Source: a bacterium
GTDB taxonomy: Bacteria; Chloroflexota; Dormibacteria; Aeolococcales; Bog-877
Length of the DNA stretch: 53,319 bases
Reading direction: 5' to 3'
Assembly: GCA_021802045.1 (NCBI GenBank)
Contig: JAKABB010000009.1
Coordinates: 1 to 53,319, forward strand
Shown: positions 1 to 7,453 of the stretch, in pieces
Numbering within the stretch: position 1 is the first letter of the stretch
Layout of the letters: each line of letters opens with the position of its first letter
Program-made: the position numbers and the translations under genes
The notes under the pieces: generated by a model
The model's database searches: none
Seen by the model: the letters and a program-made list of their open reading frames with translations, nothing else
Told to the model about the DNA's origin: nothing

Positions 1-1
1 C

Positions 2-832
2 GAGGCGGCGGCCCGCTACCGCACCCCGCTGCTCGACCTCGAACTCACCGGCGCCGGTGTCCGGGGCACGGTCGGGCTGCCGGCCCAGGCCGCTGGCGTG
101 CGCGCGGCGCTGGCCGTGGCCTGGCCCGGGGCCCCCGTCGAGCTGCGGGTGCTCAGCCAGCGCCGGCCCCGCTGCGGCTGCCACCCACAGGCTCCGGCCC
201 TCGACATCTGGCGCCAGCCGCCGGTGGCGGGGGGGCCGCCGCCGGAGCGGGCCACCCAGCTCCTGCCCGGGGACCCGCCGGCGGACCTGCTCGCGGTGCG
301 GGGCGGGGCCTGCCTGGTCCGGGCCCCGGGCGACGCCCTGGGCTGGGTGGCGCGGGACCAGGCCTGGCGGCTGGGGCCCCGGCTGACGCCCGAGGCCCTG
401 GGGCTGCGGGTCGTCCGCCCCGGGGAGCCGGTCGCCGGGGCGGTGGATTGGCCCGTGGTCCGGGCTCGGGCCCTGGCCGCCGTGGGCCTGCCCTACCGGT
501 GGGGAGGCACCGGGGGCGGGGGCGTGGACTGCTCCGGCCTGGTCTGGCGCGCCTTCCTGGCGGCCGGGGTCTGCCTGCCCCGCCACAGCCGGGCCCAGCG
601 GGCCTGCGGCCAGCGGATCCCGGTGGACGCCGTCCGGGCCGGCGACCTGGTGGCCGCCGTCTACCGCGGCCCCCGGCGCACCAGCCACGTCGGGCTGGCC
701 CTCGACGCCGGCACCGTCCTCCACGCCTGCAGCGCCCTCGGCCAGGTGCGCATCGAGCCCCGCGCCGACTTCGAGGAGCGGTACCAGGTCCTGGCCTGGC
801 GCCGGATCGGCGATCTCGCCGGGGGCGGCTGA
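2..832 (+). CDS. SH3-NlpC/P60 (C40) peptidase, 5'-partial
   Basis: The frame is open from the window edge, so the N-terminus is missing; 276 codons plus stop are visible. The first half reads like a bacterial SH3 segment (TQLLPGD at about residue 85, then GW at about 117). The second half is an NlpC/P60 cysteine peptidase: PYRWGG, then DCSG with catalytic Cys177, then RTSHVG with His229, and a third polar residue, His241. Proteins with this SH3-NlpC/P60 layout (YkfC type) cut gamma-D-Glu-diamino-acid bonds of peptidoglycan peptides. It sits just upstream of a MurD-like ligase and a LysW-type carrier, so it may act on a glutamyl-linked intermediate rather than on wall peptides; that role is inferred. 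No signal peptide can be judged because the 5' end is absent. Confidence 0.85.
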   Translation, partial: EAAARYRTPLLDLELTGAGVRGTVGLPAQAAGVRAALAVAWPGAPVELRVLSQRRPRCGCHPQAPALDIWRQPPVAGGPPPERATQLLPGDPPADLLAVRGGACLVRAPGDALGWVARDQAWRLGPRLTPEALGLRVVRPGEPVAGAVDWPVVRARALAAVGLPYRWGGTGGGGVDCSGLVWRAFLAAGVCLPRHSRAQRACGQRIPVDAVRAGDLVAAVYRGPRRTSHVGLALDAGTVLHACSALGQVRIEPRADFEERYQVLAWRRIGDLAGGG

Positions 833-848
833 CCCCCCCGGCGGTGGG

Positions 849-872
849 CCGCCCCCGCCCCGGTGGGGGCGG
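849..872 (+). terminator. GC-rich hairpin after the C40 peptidase gene
   Basis: Arms CCGCCCCCGCC and GGTGGGGGCGG pair over 11 positions with one G-T wobble, 17 nt after the peptidase stop codon. There is no T-run, so it would be an atypical terminator or a pause or mRNA-end structure. Confidence 0.4.
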
Positions 873-881
873 GCGGGGCCG

Positions 882-887
882 TAGCAT
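882..887 (+). promoter_or_regulatory. -10 element TAGCAT of a leaderless mini-ORF
   Basis: TAGCAT lies 7 nt before an ATG at 895, the spacing seen at other leaderless starts in this window. No clear -35 was found. It would drive the MurD-like gene through the mini-ORF 895-936. Confidence 0.35.
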
Positions 888-894
888 GCCAGGG

Positions 895-936
895 ATGCGG
901 CCTGCGCTCGACGGTCCCCGGGGGCCACGACGATGA
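895..936 (+). CDS. 13-residue leader ORF coupled to the MurD-like gene
   Basis: ATG 895 opens a 13-codon frame (MRPALDGPRGPRR) whose TGA (934-936) overlaps the ATG (933-935) of the MurD-like gene as ATGA. The MurD-like start has no good Shine-Dalgarno, so translational coupling from this leaderless mini-ORF could explain its initiation. The run of Pro/Arg codons could slow ribosomes. This rests only on position and spacing; chance occurrence is possible. Confidence 0.3.
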   Translation: MRPALDGPRGPRR

Positions 937-2465
937 CCGCCGGTGCCACCATCCCGGACGCGCGGGCTGCGATCCGGCTGGCGCCCTCCCTGGCGCTCCA
1001 CCGGGCCCAGCGAGTGGATGTCGTCGGGGTGGCCGGCATCGAGGGGGCGGAGGTCGCCCGCCTGCTGCTGGCCGCCGGCTTCACCCAGGTGGTGGGGCAC
1101 GACCAGGCGGCCCGGCCGGACTTCCCGGCCGCGTTCGACCGGGCCCACGCCGGGCTGCGCCCGGCGGAGCGGGCCGCGAGGCGGGCCGCGCTCCTGGCGG
1201 GCCTGGCCGAGGTGCAGCTGGGTGACGCCTACCTGCGCGGCATCGAGCGGACGGCGCTGGTCATCCCCGGCCAGGCCTGGTTCCTGCACCCGGCCAACGC
1301 CCCCCTCCAGGAGCTGGCGGCCGCCGGCACCCCGTTCTACTCGCTCACCCAGGCCTACCTCGACGGCGCCGCCGGGACGGTGATCGGGGTGAGCGGCAGC
1401 CACGGCAAGACGACGACCACCTGGCTGCTGGCGGCACTGGCCCGGGCGACGGGGCGGTTCGCCCGGGTGCACCTGGCCGGCAACGACCGCCACCACGCCC
1501 AGTGCCTGCTGGAGGTGGCGACCGGCGGCCCCGACGACTGCCTGATCCTGGAGATCAGCAACCGGCAGCTGCTGCAGGTCACCAGCGCCCCCGCCGTTGC
1601 CTGCCTGACCAACGTCACCCCCAACCACCTGGGCGAGCACGGGGGCCTGGCTGGCTACCTGCGGGCCAAGCACCGGCTCTTCGCTCTGCCCGGGAACCGG
1701 GTGGCGGTCCGCAACGGCGACGACCCGCTCAGCCTGCGCCACTGCCCGCCGGCCGCCGGCGCCACCGAGTGGCGGTTCGCGGCCGGTGCCCGCGCCCTGG
1801 ACGGGCACGACGGGGCCTACGAGGAGGCGGGGACCATCGTGGTGCGGATCGGGGACCGCCAGTGGCCGGTCGTGGACACCAGGGCCCTGCGCCTCCCGGG
1901 GGCCCACAACCGGGCCAACGTCCGGGCCGCGCTGGCCACGGTGGCCGCCGCCACCGGCGCGGTGCCCTCCGACGCCGCGGCCACGCTCCAGGCCTTCGCC
2001 CCGCTGCGGCACCGGCTCCAGCTGGTCTGGCAGCAGGACGGCGTCGACTGGTTCGACGACCTCAACAGCACCACCCCGCAGTCGACGGTGGCCGCGATCC
2101 GAGCCCTGGGCCGGCCCTGCCGGCTCATCGCCGGCGGCGACGACAAGGGGCTGGACTTCAGCGAGCTGGCGGCCCTGGTGCCGGAGCCGGTGCGCCAGGT
2201 CCTCCTCCTGCCCGGCTCCGGGTCGGCGCGGCTCCGGGCCGCGCTGGCCGCGGCCGGCGCGGCGGGGCACTGCCGGCCGGTGGCCGACCTGGCCGGAGCG
2301 GTGGCGGCGGCGGCCGGGGCGGCCCGGTCGGGCGAGGCGGTCCTGCTCTCGCCGGCCTGCCCCGGGGTCTTCGGGGCCTTCTACGGGCCGGGGGGGTTCC
2401 GCGCCGCCATCCGCCGACTGGTGGGCGGTGCTACTTCTCCTCCTCCTCGAAGGGGATCAGGGTGA
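933..2465 (+). CDS. MurD-like Mur ligase family protein
   Basis: A 510-residue ATP-dependent amino-acid ligase of the Mur family. The N-domain has a Rossmann-like VDVVGVAGIEG near residue 28. The central domain has the ATP loop GSHGKTTTT (Lys159) and the MurD-type NVTPNHLGEHG. The C-domain has LNSTTPQSTVAAI, GGDDKGLDF and LLSPACPG, all matching MurD rather than MurC, E or F. MurD joins D-Glu to UDP-MurNAc-L-Ala in the cytoplasm. Here the gene is not in a division/cell-wall cluster but beside a LysW-like carrier, a PLP enzyme and an ATP-grasp ligase, so I infer a specialised ligase adding glutamate or a similar acid to a small-molecule or carrier substrate. Start ATG 933 overlaps the mini-ORF stop. 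The 3' end overlaps the convergent lysW-like gene by 35 nt. Confidence 0.85.
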   Translation: MTAGATIPDARAAIRLAPSLALHRAQRVDVVGVAGIEGAEVARLLLAAGFTQVVGHDQAARPDFPAAFDRAHAGLRPAERAARRAALLAGLAEVQLGDAYLRGIERTALVIPGQAWFLHPANAPLQELAAAGTPFYSLTQAYLDGAAGTVIGVSGSHGKTTTTWLLAALARATGRFARVHLAGNDRHHAQCLLEVATGGPDDCLILEISNRQLLQVTSAPAVACLTNVTPNHLGEHGGLAGYLRAKHRLFALPGNRVAVRNGDDPLSLRHCPPAAGATEWRFAAGARALDGHDGAYEEAGTIVVRIGDRQWPVVDTRALRLPGAHNRANVRAALATVAAATGAVPSDAAATLQAFAPLRHRLQLVWQQDGVDWFDDLNSTTPQSTVAAIRALGRPCRLIAGGDDKGLDFSELAALVPEPVRQVLLLPGSGSARLRAALAAAGAAGHCRPVADLAGAVAAAAGAARSGEAVLLSPACPGVFGAFYGPGGFRAAIRRLVGGATSPPPRRGSG

Positions 2466-2610
2466 ACGGGCGCAGGGCGGCCACCTCGAAGGCGCTCCCG
2501 CACGCCCCGCACTCCACGATCTCGCCCACCGTGCGGCCGGGCGCCTCTGCCAGGGCCGTCCCGCAGTCCGGGCAGGCCGACCGCGGATCCGTGGTCGCGG
2601 GGTTCGTCAC
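2431..2610 (-). CDS. lysW: LysW-type amino-group carrier protein
   Basis: A 59-residue acidic zinc-ribbon protein: CPDCG at about residue 13, VGEIVECGACG at about 31-41, then FEVAALRP and the tail FEEEEK. This is the LysW/AmCP pattern: these carriers hold the alpha-amino group of Glu or aminoadipate through their C-terminal Glu in lysine/arginine or natural-product synthesis. The start is GTG 2610, supported by GGAGG exactly 7 nt upstream. The terminal residue here is Lys, not the usual Glu of EDWGE, so the attachment point is atypical: either Lys is trimmed or the protein is loaded differently. It is divergent from the PLP gene with only 15 nt between start codons, and convergent with the MurD-like gene. 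No lysX/lysZ-type genes are visible, arguing against ordinary lysine synthesis. Confidence 0.85.
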   Translation of the reverse strand: MTNPATTDPRSACPDCGTALAEAPGRTVGEIVECGACGSAFEVAALRPFTLIPFEEEEK

Positions 2611-2625
2611 CGGGGCACCTCCGCC

Positions 2626-3729
2626 GTGAGCTCGCGTTCGGCGCTGGCGGTGGCTCCGGCCGCCTGGTCGCCCGAGGTCGGTCAGTGGGTGCACGCCAGC
2701 CTGTTCGACCTGAGTCTATCGGCGGCCGATCGCGTGACGCTGGGGGAGGGGCAGACCGCCCAGGTGCCGGCCCCGGCCCTGGGCGCCCGCCTGGGGGCCG
2801 GGGACCTGTGGCTGAAGCGGGAGGACCAGAACCCCAGCGGGTCGCACAAGGCGCGCAGCCTGGGCCTGCAGGCGAGCTGGCGCCGGGCCCGGGGTGGGGG
2901 CCCGGCGGTCATCTCCTCCTCGGGCAACGCCGCCGTGGCGGCCGCCTGCTACGCGGCCGCCGCCGGCCTGCCGGTCCTGGTCCTGGTCTCGCCCGCGACG
3001 CCGGCGGTCAAGCTGCGCCAGCTGGGGGGGCTGCCGGGGCCGGTGGCCGTCACCCCCACGCCGGTGGCCCTGCTGCGCCACGCGGTCCGGCGCTTCGGCT
3101 GCGAGGACTGGCGGCCTTCCGTCCACCCCCTGGCGGCGGTGGCCCACCGGGGCCTGGCGGCCGAGCTGGCGCGCCTCGACCCCCTGGACGCGGTCTTCCT
3201 CTACGCCAGCAGCGGCGCCACCGTGGTCGGGCTGGCGGAGGGCTTCCAGCGGCTCCACGCCGCCGGCCGGCTCACCCGGTTCCCGGCGATCCACGTGGTC
3301 CAGGCCAGCACCACCAACGGCCTGATCCGTCCCTGGGTGCCCGACCTGCCCGCCGAGATGCCAAGCCCCATCGCCGACCTCGGGGCCCGGCGCTCCCGCC
3401 GGGCCGCGGCCGTGCACCGGCTGGTCGACGCCTCCGGCGGCCGCGGCTGGCACGTCGACCAGCCGGCGCTGGCCGCGGCCCGGGCCGACGCGGCCGCCTT
3501 TGGGGTGGTCACCTCCTGGGAGGGGCTGGCGGCCCTGGCCGCGGTGCGGGCGGCGGCGTCCCAGCTCGGCGGGCGGCGGGTGGTGGCGATCCTGACCGGG
3601 CATGCCACCCAGCTGGACCTGCGGGTCGAGCCCGCGCCTGAGACGGTGGCCCGGGTGGACTCCCCGGAGGCCCTGGACCGGCTGCTGCGGCAGGCGGGTT
3701 GGGTGCCGGAGGCCGGCGATGCCCGCTAG
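2626..3729 (+). CDS. threonine-synthase-like PLP enzyme (fold type II)
   Basis: A 367-residue fold-II PLP enzyme. VTLGEGQT and LWLKREDQNPSGSHKARS hold the Schiff-base Lys75; SSSGNAAVAAA is the phosphate/asparagine loop; SSGATVVGLAEGF follows. These are threonine-synthase-family landmarks; relatives make Thr, cysteate, diaminopropionate or dehydro-amino acids by beta/gamma replacement or elimination. The start GTG 2626 is the earliest in-frame start not overlapping lysW; later GTGs are possible. The stop overlaps the ATP-grasp ATG by 11 nt, so the two are co-translated. In this cluster I infer synthesis of a non-standard amino acid for the neighbouring ligases. No threonine-pathway genes are nearby, so housekeeping threonine synthesis is less likely. 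Confidence 0.8.
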   Translation: MSSRSALAVAPAAWSPEVGQWVHASLFDLSLSAADRVTLGEGQTAQVPAPALGARLGAGDLWLKREDQNPSGSHKARSLGLQASWRRARGGGPAVISSSGNAAVAAACYAAAAGLPVLVLVSPATPAVKLRQLGGLPGPVAVTPTPVALLRHAVRRFGCEDWRPSVHPLAAVAHRGLAAELARLDPLDAVFLYASSGATVVGLAEGFQRLHAAGRLTRFPAIHVVQASTTNGLIRPWVPDLPAEMPSPIADLGARRSRRAAAVHRLVDASGGRGWHVDQPALAAARADAAAFGVVTSWEGLAALAAVRAAASQLGGRRVVAILTGHATQLDLRVEPAPETVARVDSPEALDRLLRQAGWVPEAGDAR

Positions 3730-4975
3730 GAGGCCGGCCGCGGAGCCTCGCCCGGTGTTCGTCGGCACCGATGTCGTCCCCGCGCTCGCCGGGAACGTCT
3801 CCGTCATCTGCGCCGACGGCTGTGAGGTGGAGGCGGACGGCAGCGGGTCGATCACGGTCGAGCCGCTGGGCGGGGTGCCCTCGGCGGTGGCCCTCCTGGA
3901 GCGACCCGCCGTCCAGCGGCGGATCCGGCGCGAGGCCGAAGCGGTCATCGTCTGGAAGCCGTCGGTGCGGAGCGAGGATCTGGTGCGGGAGTGCGGGGTG
4001 CCGGTGGCCAACGCCCGGCCGGCGATCGCCCGCCGGCTGGAGAACAAGGTCTACTTCGCCCGGTCGGCCCCCGACGCCTGGCTGCCGGTGCCGCGGATGG
4101 TGGCCGGCGAGGCGGGACCGGCCCTCCTGGAAGAGGCCGGCCCGCTGCGCGCCCCCTACGTCTTCCAGCTGGCCCGGGGCTTCTCCGGCCAGCACACCCA
4201 CCGCGCCGCGACCCCGGCCGAGCTGACGGCGCTGGTGACCGCCTACCGGGGCCGGCTCTGCCGGATCGCCGAGTTCATCGCCGGCGACCCGGTCACCGTC
4301 ACCGGGATCGTCGGCGAGCGGGAGGTGGTCCTGGGCGCCCCCTGCCGCCAGGCGACCGGCATCGCCGCCTGCACCCCATACCCGCTGGGCTCCTGCGGCA
4401 ACGACTTCGGGCAGCCGGCGCCGGCGGCCAACGCCGTCCGCTCGGTGGCGGCCCGGGTGGCCGCCTGGCTGCAGCGTGAGGGGCACCGCGGCGTCTACGG
4501 GGCGGACATGGTGGTGGCGCCCGACGGCGAGGTCTGGTGCCTGGAGGTCAACCCCAGGCTGGTGGCCTCGGTCCCGCTGTGGAACCTCGCCGCTCGGGAC
4601 CGCGGCGAGCCCTCGATGCTGGGCTGGCACCGGGCGGTCTTCGCCGACCCCGCCGTGGCCCTCCCGGCCCGCCTCGAGTGCCACTGGTCCCAGCTGATCC
4701 TGCACAACCTGCGCGCCGCCTCCCAGCAGCCCCCCCGGCTCCAGACCGGGGTCGGCCGCATCGACGATGAGGGCCGCTTCCACCGCACCGGGCCGCTGCG
4801 GCTTCTCGGCCCCGCGCCCGGGGAGGCGGCCCTGATCGTGCGCCAGCGCGCCAGCCGGGGCCACGAGGTGGCCCGGGTCCTCTTCGAGGGCCCGTGCCTG
4901 GAGCCGGACGGCCAGCTGCTGCCGCGGATGGCCGCCCTGGTCGCGGACCTGCGCGACGGGCTCGGCGAGCGCTGA
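3719..4975 (+). CDS. ATP-grasp ligase family protein
   Basis: A 418-residue protein with an ATP-grasp core. The N-terminal preATP domain includes VFVGTDVVPALAG and a SVRSEDLV segment. The lid region is near YVFQLARGFSGQHT, and the Mg/ATP site is ADMVVAPDGEVWCLEVNPR at about residues 260-280, with the Glu/Asn pair of the family. It is longer than LysX/RimK (about 280 aa) and resembles carboxylate-amine ligases of the biotin-carboxylase-like branch. ATG 3719 overlaps the PLP gene stop (TAG 3727-3729), implying coupling. As the last gene of the cluster it probably forms an amide or peptide bond on the product of the PLP or carrier step; substrate unknown. The earlier in-frame extension to 3602 lies inside the PLP gene and is rejected. 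Confidence 0.8.
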   Translation: MPARRPAAEPRPVFVGTDVVPALAGNVSVICADGCEVEADGSGSITVEPLGGVPSAVALLERPAVQRRIRREAEAVIVWKPSVRSEDLVRECGVPVANARPAIARRLENKVYFARSAPDAWLPVPRMVAGEAGPALLEEAGPLRAPYVFQLARGFSGQHTHRAATPAELTALVTAYRGRLCRIAEFIAGDPVTVTGIVGEREVVLGAPCRQATGIAACTPYPLGSCGNDFGQPAPAANAVRSVAARVAAWLQREGHRGVYGADMVVAPDGEVWCLEVNPRLVASVPLWNLAARDRGEPSMLGWHRAVFADPAVALPARLECHWSQLILHNLRAASQQPPRLQTGVGRIDDEGRFHRTGPLRLLGPAPGEAALIVRQRASRGHEVARVLFEGPCLEPDGQLLPRMAALVADLRDGLGER

Positions 4976-5009
4976 CCGCGGTGCCTCGCCCGCTGCGCCG
5001 CACGCCCGT

Positions 5010-5037
5010 TTGTCGACGCGGCCCGCACGGGTAGGGT
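5010..5037 (+). promoter_or_regulatory. promoter of J-domain gene, leaderless layout
   Basis: TTGTCG (5010-5015), 16 nt spacer, TAGGGT (5032-5037), then exactly 6 nt to GTG 5044. The start of transcription would coincide with the start codon. Confidence 0.5.
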
Positions 5038-5043
5038 GGGGAC

Positions 5044-6123
5044 GTGGAGTTCCGTGACTACTACGCGGTCCTGGGGGTGCCCCGGACGGCCACCGACAAG
5101 GAGATCCGGGCCGCCTTCCGCAAGCAGGCGCGCCGGCTCCACCCGGACGTCAACAAGGACCCCAAGGCGACCGAGGCCTTCAAGCGGGTGAGCGAGGCCC
5201 ACGAGGTCCTCAAGGATCCCAAGAAGCGGGCCAAGTACGACAGCCTGGGGGCCGACTGGGAGCGGGTCGAGCGCGAGACGGCCGCCCGCGAGCAGGCGCG
5301 GCGGGCGGCCGGTGCCGCCGGCGCCGGCGGCCGGGACTCGCACCGCTTCTCCGGCTTCAGCGACTTCTTCGAGACCTTCTTCGGCGGTCGCGCGGGCGGC
5401 GGGCCCGGGGCCGACCCCCTCGGCGACCTCGACGCCGGCGGGAGGGGCCATGTTGCCCGCCGGGGCCCGGACGCCGGGGACGACGTGGCCGTGACCCTGG
5501 CCGAGGCGATCCGCGGCGGGCAGCGCACCCTGCGGATCGCCCTCGGCGAGCCCTGCGCGGTGTGCCGGGGGCAGGGGATCGTGGCCGCCACGCCCGCGGG
5601 CGGCAGCGGGCGCACGGCCACCCTGGAGGCGCGGGCCTGCGAGGCCTGCCAGGGCACCGGTCAGCAGACCAGGCAGCGGACCCTCAACGTGGAGATCCCG
5701 GCCGGGGTCGTCGAGGGCGCCCGCATCCGGGTGGCCGGGGAGGGGGGCCGGGGCCGGAACGGGGGCGCCGCCGGCGACCTCTACCTGACGGTGCGCCTCC
5801 AGGTGCCGGCGGGGGTGACCGTGCGCGGGCGCGACCTTCACACCGACCTGCCGGTGCGCGACTACCGGGCGGTCCTGGGGGGGCAGGTGACGGCCGACGG
5901 TCCCAGCGGCCGGGTGGAGGTGACCCTGCCCCCGGGGTGCCCGGCGGGCCGGGTCTTCCGCCTGCGGGGCAAGGGCATCCCGGCCCTGCGCGGCGCCGGG
6001 ACCGGGGGCGACCTGTACCTCACGGCGCGCATCACCACCAGCGGGCGATCCCCGCTGCCGCCGGCGGAGCGGGAGGCGTACCAGGCGCTGGCGCGGGCCG
6101 ATGGGGTGCGGGACCCAGCGTAG
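5044..6123 (+). CDS. DnaJ/CbpA-type J-domain co-chaperone
   Basis: A 359-residue protein. The J domain is at residues 1-65 with HPD at 33-35, the signature that stimulates DnaK ATPase. A Gly/Phe-rich linker (SGFSDFFETFFGG) follows, then two beta-sandwich client-binding domains. The zinc region is reduced: only two CxxCxGxG motifs (Cys171/174 and Cys199/202) instead of DnaJ's four, enough for one zinc site. The length fits DnaJ/CbpA. No dnaK or grpE is adjacent, so it is probably an accessory co-chaperone. GTG 5044 is chosen because a -10 sits 6 nt upstream and the J domain begins directly there. Confidence 0.9.
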   Translation: MEFRDYYAVLGVPRTATDKEIRAAFRKQARRLHPDVNKDPKATEAFKRVSEAHEVLKDPKKRAKYDSLGADWERVERETAAREQARRAAGAAGAGGRDSHRFSGFSDFFETFFGGRAGGGPGADPLGDLDAGGRGHVARRGPDAGDDVAVTLAEAIRGGQRTLRIALGEPCAVCRGQGIVAATPAGGSGRTATLEARACEACQGTGQQTRQRTLNVEIPAGVVEGARIRVAGEGGRGRNGGAAGDLYLTVRLQVPAGVTVRGRDLHTDLPVRDYRAVLGGQVTADGPSGRVEVTLPPGCPAGRVFRLRGKGIPALRGAGTGGDLYLTARITTSGRSPLPPAEREAYQALARADGVRDPA

Positions 6124-6149
6124 CGGTCGCCCCGGGCGCCTCCGGCAGA

Positions 6150-6160
6150 GGTGTAACACC
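6150..6160. promoter_or_regulatory. inverted repeat upstream of first toxin-antitoxin pair
   Basis: GGTGT-A-ACACC is an inverted repeat about 27 nt before the antitoxin start. Type II antitoxins usually bind such palindromes to repress their own operon; binding here is inferred. Confidence 0.4.
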
Positions 6161-6186
6161 GCCCGGCTGAGTGTTGCGCTTCGGGG

Positions 6187-6456
6187 GTGCCCACCAAACG
6201 CCCGCGCCACATGATCACGGAGAGGGAGGAGGTCGCGCGTGCGCTGGACGCCGCCGCCAGGCGCTGGCCCGAGGACCGCCACCACCGCAGCAGGCTCCTG
6301 ATCCGGTTGCTGGCGGAGGAGCACCGGGCTGTCACGGAGCAGCAGGGGCGCCTTGTCGCCGCCCGGCGCGCGGCGGTGACCCGCACCGAGGGAAGCCTGA
6401 CCGGGGTCTACGGTCCGGGCCACCTGGCCGACCTGCGCCAGGACTGGCCGGCGTGA
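6187..6456 (+). CDS. putative VapB-like antitoxin
   Basis: An 89-residue, Arg/Glu-rich, probably helical protein. It directly precedes a PIN toxin, and its TGA overlaps the toxin GTG as GTGA, the usual antitoxin-first order of vapBC modules. It contains no recognisable Phd or AbrB signature, so the family is uncertain; the call rests on position, size and charge. The start GTG 6187 follows a weak GGGG stretch. The palindrome at 6150-6160 may be its operator. Confidence 0.5.
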   Translation: MPTKRPRHMITEREEVARALDAAARRWPEDRHHRSRLLIRLLAEEHRAVTEQQGRLVAARRAAVTRTEGSLTGVYGPGHLADLRQDWPA

Positions 6457-6839
6457 CCGTGCTCGACGCCAGTGTCCTCATCGCCCACTTCGACGCGACG
6501 GATGCGCATCACCGGCCAGCCGGCACCCCGCTGGCTGCCGGCGCTGACGAGCCGCTGGCGGCGAGCGCGCGCACCCTCGCGGAGGTGCTGGTCGGCCCCG
6601 CGCGCGCGGGGCAGCTCGACCGGGGCACGGCGGCGGTGCGCGAGCTGGGCGTGACCAGCGTGGGCCTGGCGGACGACGCTCCGGCGCGACTGGCGATGCT
6701 GCGCGCGACGACCGCCCTGGGACTGCCCGACTGCTGCGTGCTGCTGGCGGCGGAGCAGGCCAACGCGGCCGTGGCCACCCTCAACGCCCGCCTGGCGACG
6801 GCCGCGCGGGAGCGCGGCCTCACCGTCCGCGATCAGTAG
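6453..6839 (+). CDS. PIN-domain toxin (VapC family)
   Basis: A 128-residue protein opening VTVLDASVLIAHFD, the first PIN acidic residue at Asp5. LAEVLVG carries the conserved Glu and GLPDCC the next Asp. The fourth acidic position, usually Asp in a VATxD motif, reads VATLNARLA, so it appears to be Asn. VapC toxins are Mg-dependent RNases cutting tRNA or rRNA. Losing one acidic residue may weaken but not abolish metal binding. It overlaps the antitoxin by 4 nt. A hairpin lies 21 nt downstream. Confidence 0.8.
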   Translation: MTVLDASVLIAHFDATDAHHRPAGTPLAAGADEPLAASARTLAEVLVGPARAGQLDRGTAAVRELGVTSVGLADDAPARLAMLRATTALGLPDCCVLLAAEQANAAVATLNARLATAARERGLTVRDQ

Positions 6840-6860
6840 GCCTGGCGCGGAGGTCACGGG

Positions 6861-6881
6861 GGAACCGCTCGACACGGTTCC
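6861..6881 (+). terminator. hairpin after PIN toxin gene
   Basis: GGAACCG and CGGTTCC form a perfect 7-bp stem with loop CTCGACA, 21 nt after the toxin stop. There is no T-run; it is a plausible intrinsic or Rho-assisted end. Confidence 0.4.
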
Positions 6882-7119
6882 GGGGTCACGCGGACGCGAC
6901 CCAGGGGGCCGTCGCCGCCGGAGGGGCGTCGCCGCCCGGGCCACCTCGGCCGCCGCGGTCCTGACGGGCTCAGCGAGCTCCCGCACCCGGCGACGCGGGT
7001 GGAGAGCGATCGGGTCCCGCGTGGGCTGTGGCCAGGCGCCGTGTTCGCCGTCTGCGTGAGGCTGGCGCCCCCTCGTTCAGGATCATCGGGGCGGTCCAGT
7101 CCACCGTGCGGCGGTGGAG

Positions 7120-7453
7120 CGATGCGTGCCGCGCCGACAGCCGATGCCATCCGTGAGCGTATCCAGGCGATCGCCCGTGCGCTCGGGCGCTGGGTCCGGA
7201 CCGGGAACCGCGTCCGGTGGACCGGGCCCTCCCGCCCAGGCCCGCGTCCGGTGCGCACCGGCCCGGGCCTGGGTCGCCTCGGCCCCGACCATCCGACGAC
7301 TCGCTCCGGGGCCGTCTCGGCGAGGCGGGGCTGCTCGCAAACGTTCCCGCACCCCGACATGCGTGCCCGTCAGCGGCCGAGCTCGCCAGCGCGCGGCGCG
7401 AGGCGGGCCAGGGGCGTTCGCTCACCGACTGTGTCCTCGAGGGCCGCGACTGA
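7120..7453 (+). pseudogene. decayed Phd/VapB-type antitoxin
   Basis: The last ~35 codons (frame ending TGA 7451-7453) read AELASARREAGQGRSLTDCV, much like antitoxin C-termini that precede PIN toxins. In another frame around 7146-7250, IRERIQAIARALGRW followed by RPGPRPV loosely matches the Phd N-terminal pattern. No single open frame joins them, so at least one frameshift seems to have broken the antitoxin. The coding evidence for the N-terminal part is weak. Apart from this remnant, the stretch 6882-7119 shows nothing I recognise. Confidence 0.4.
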
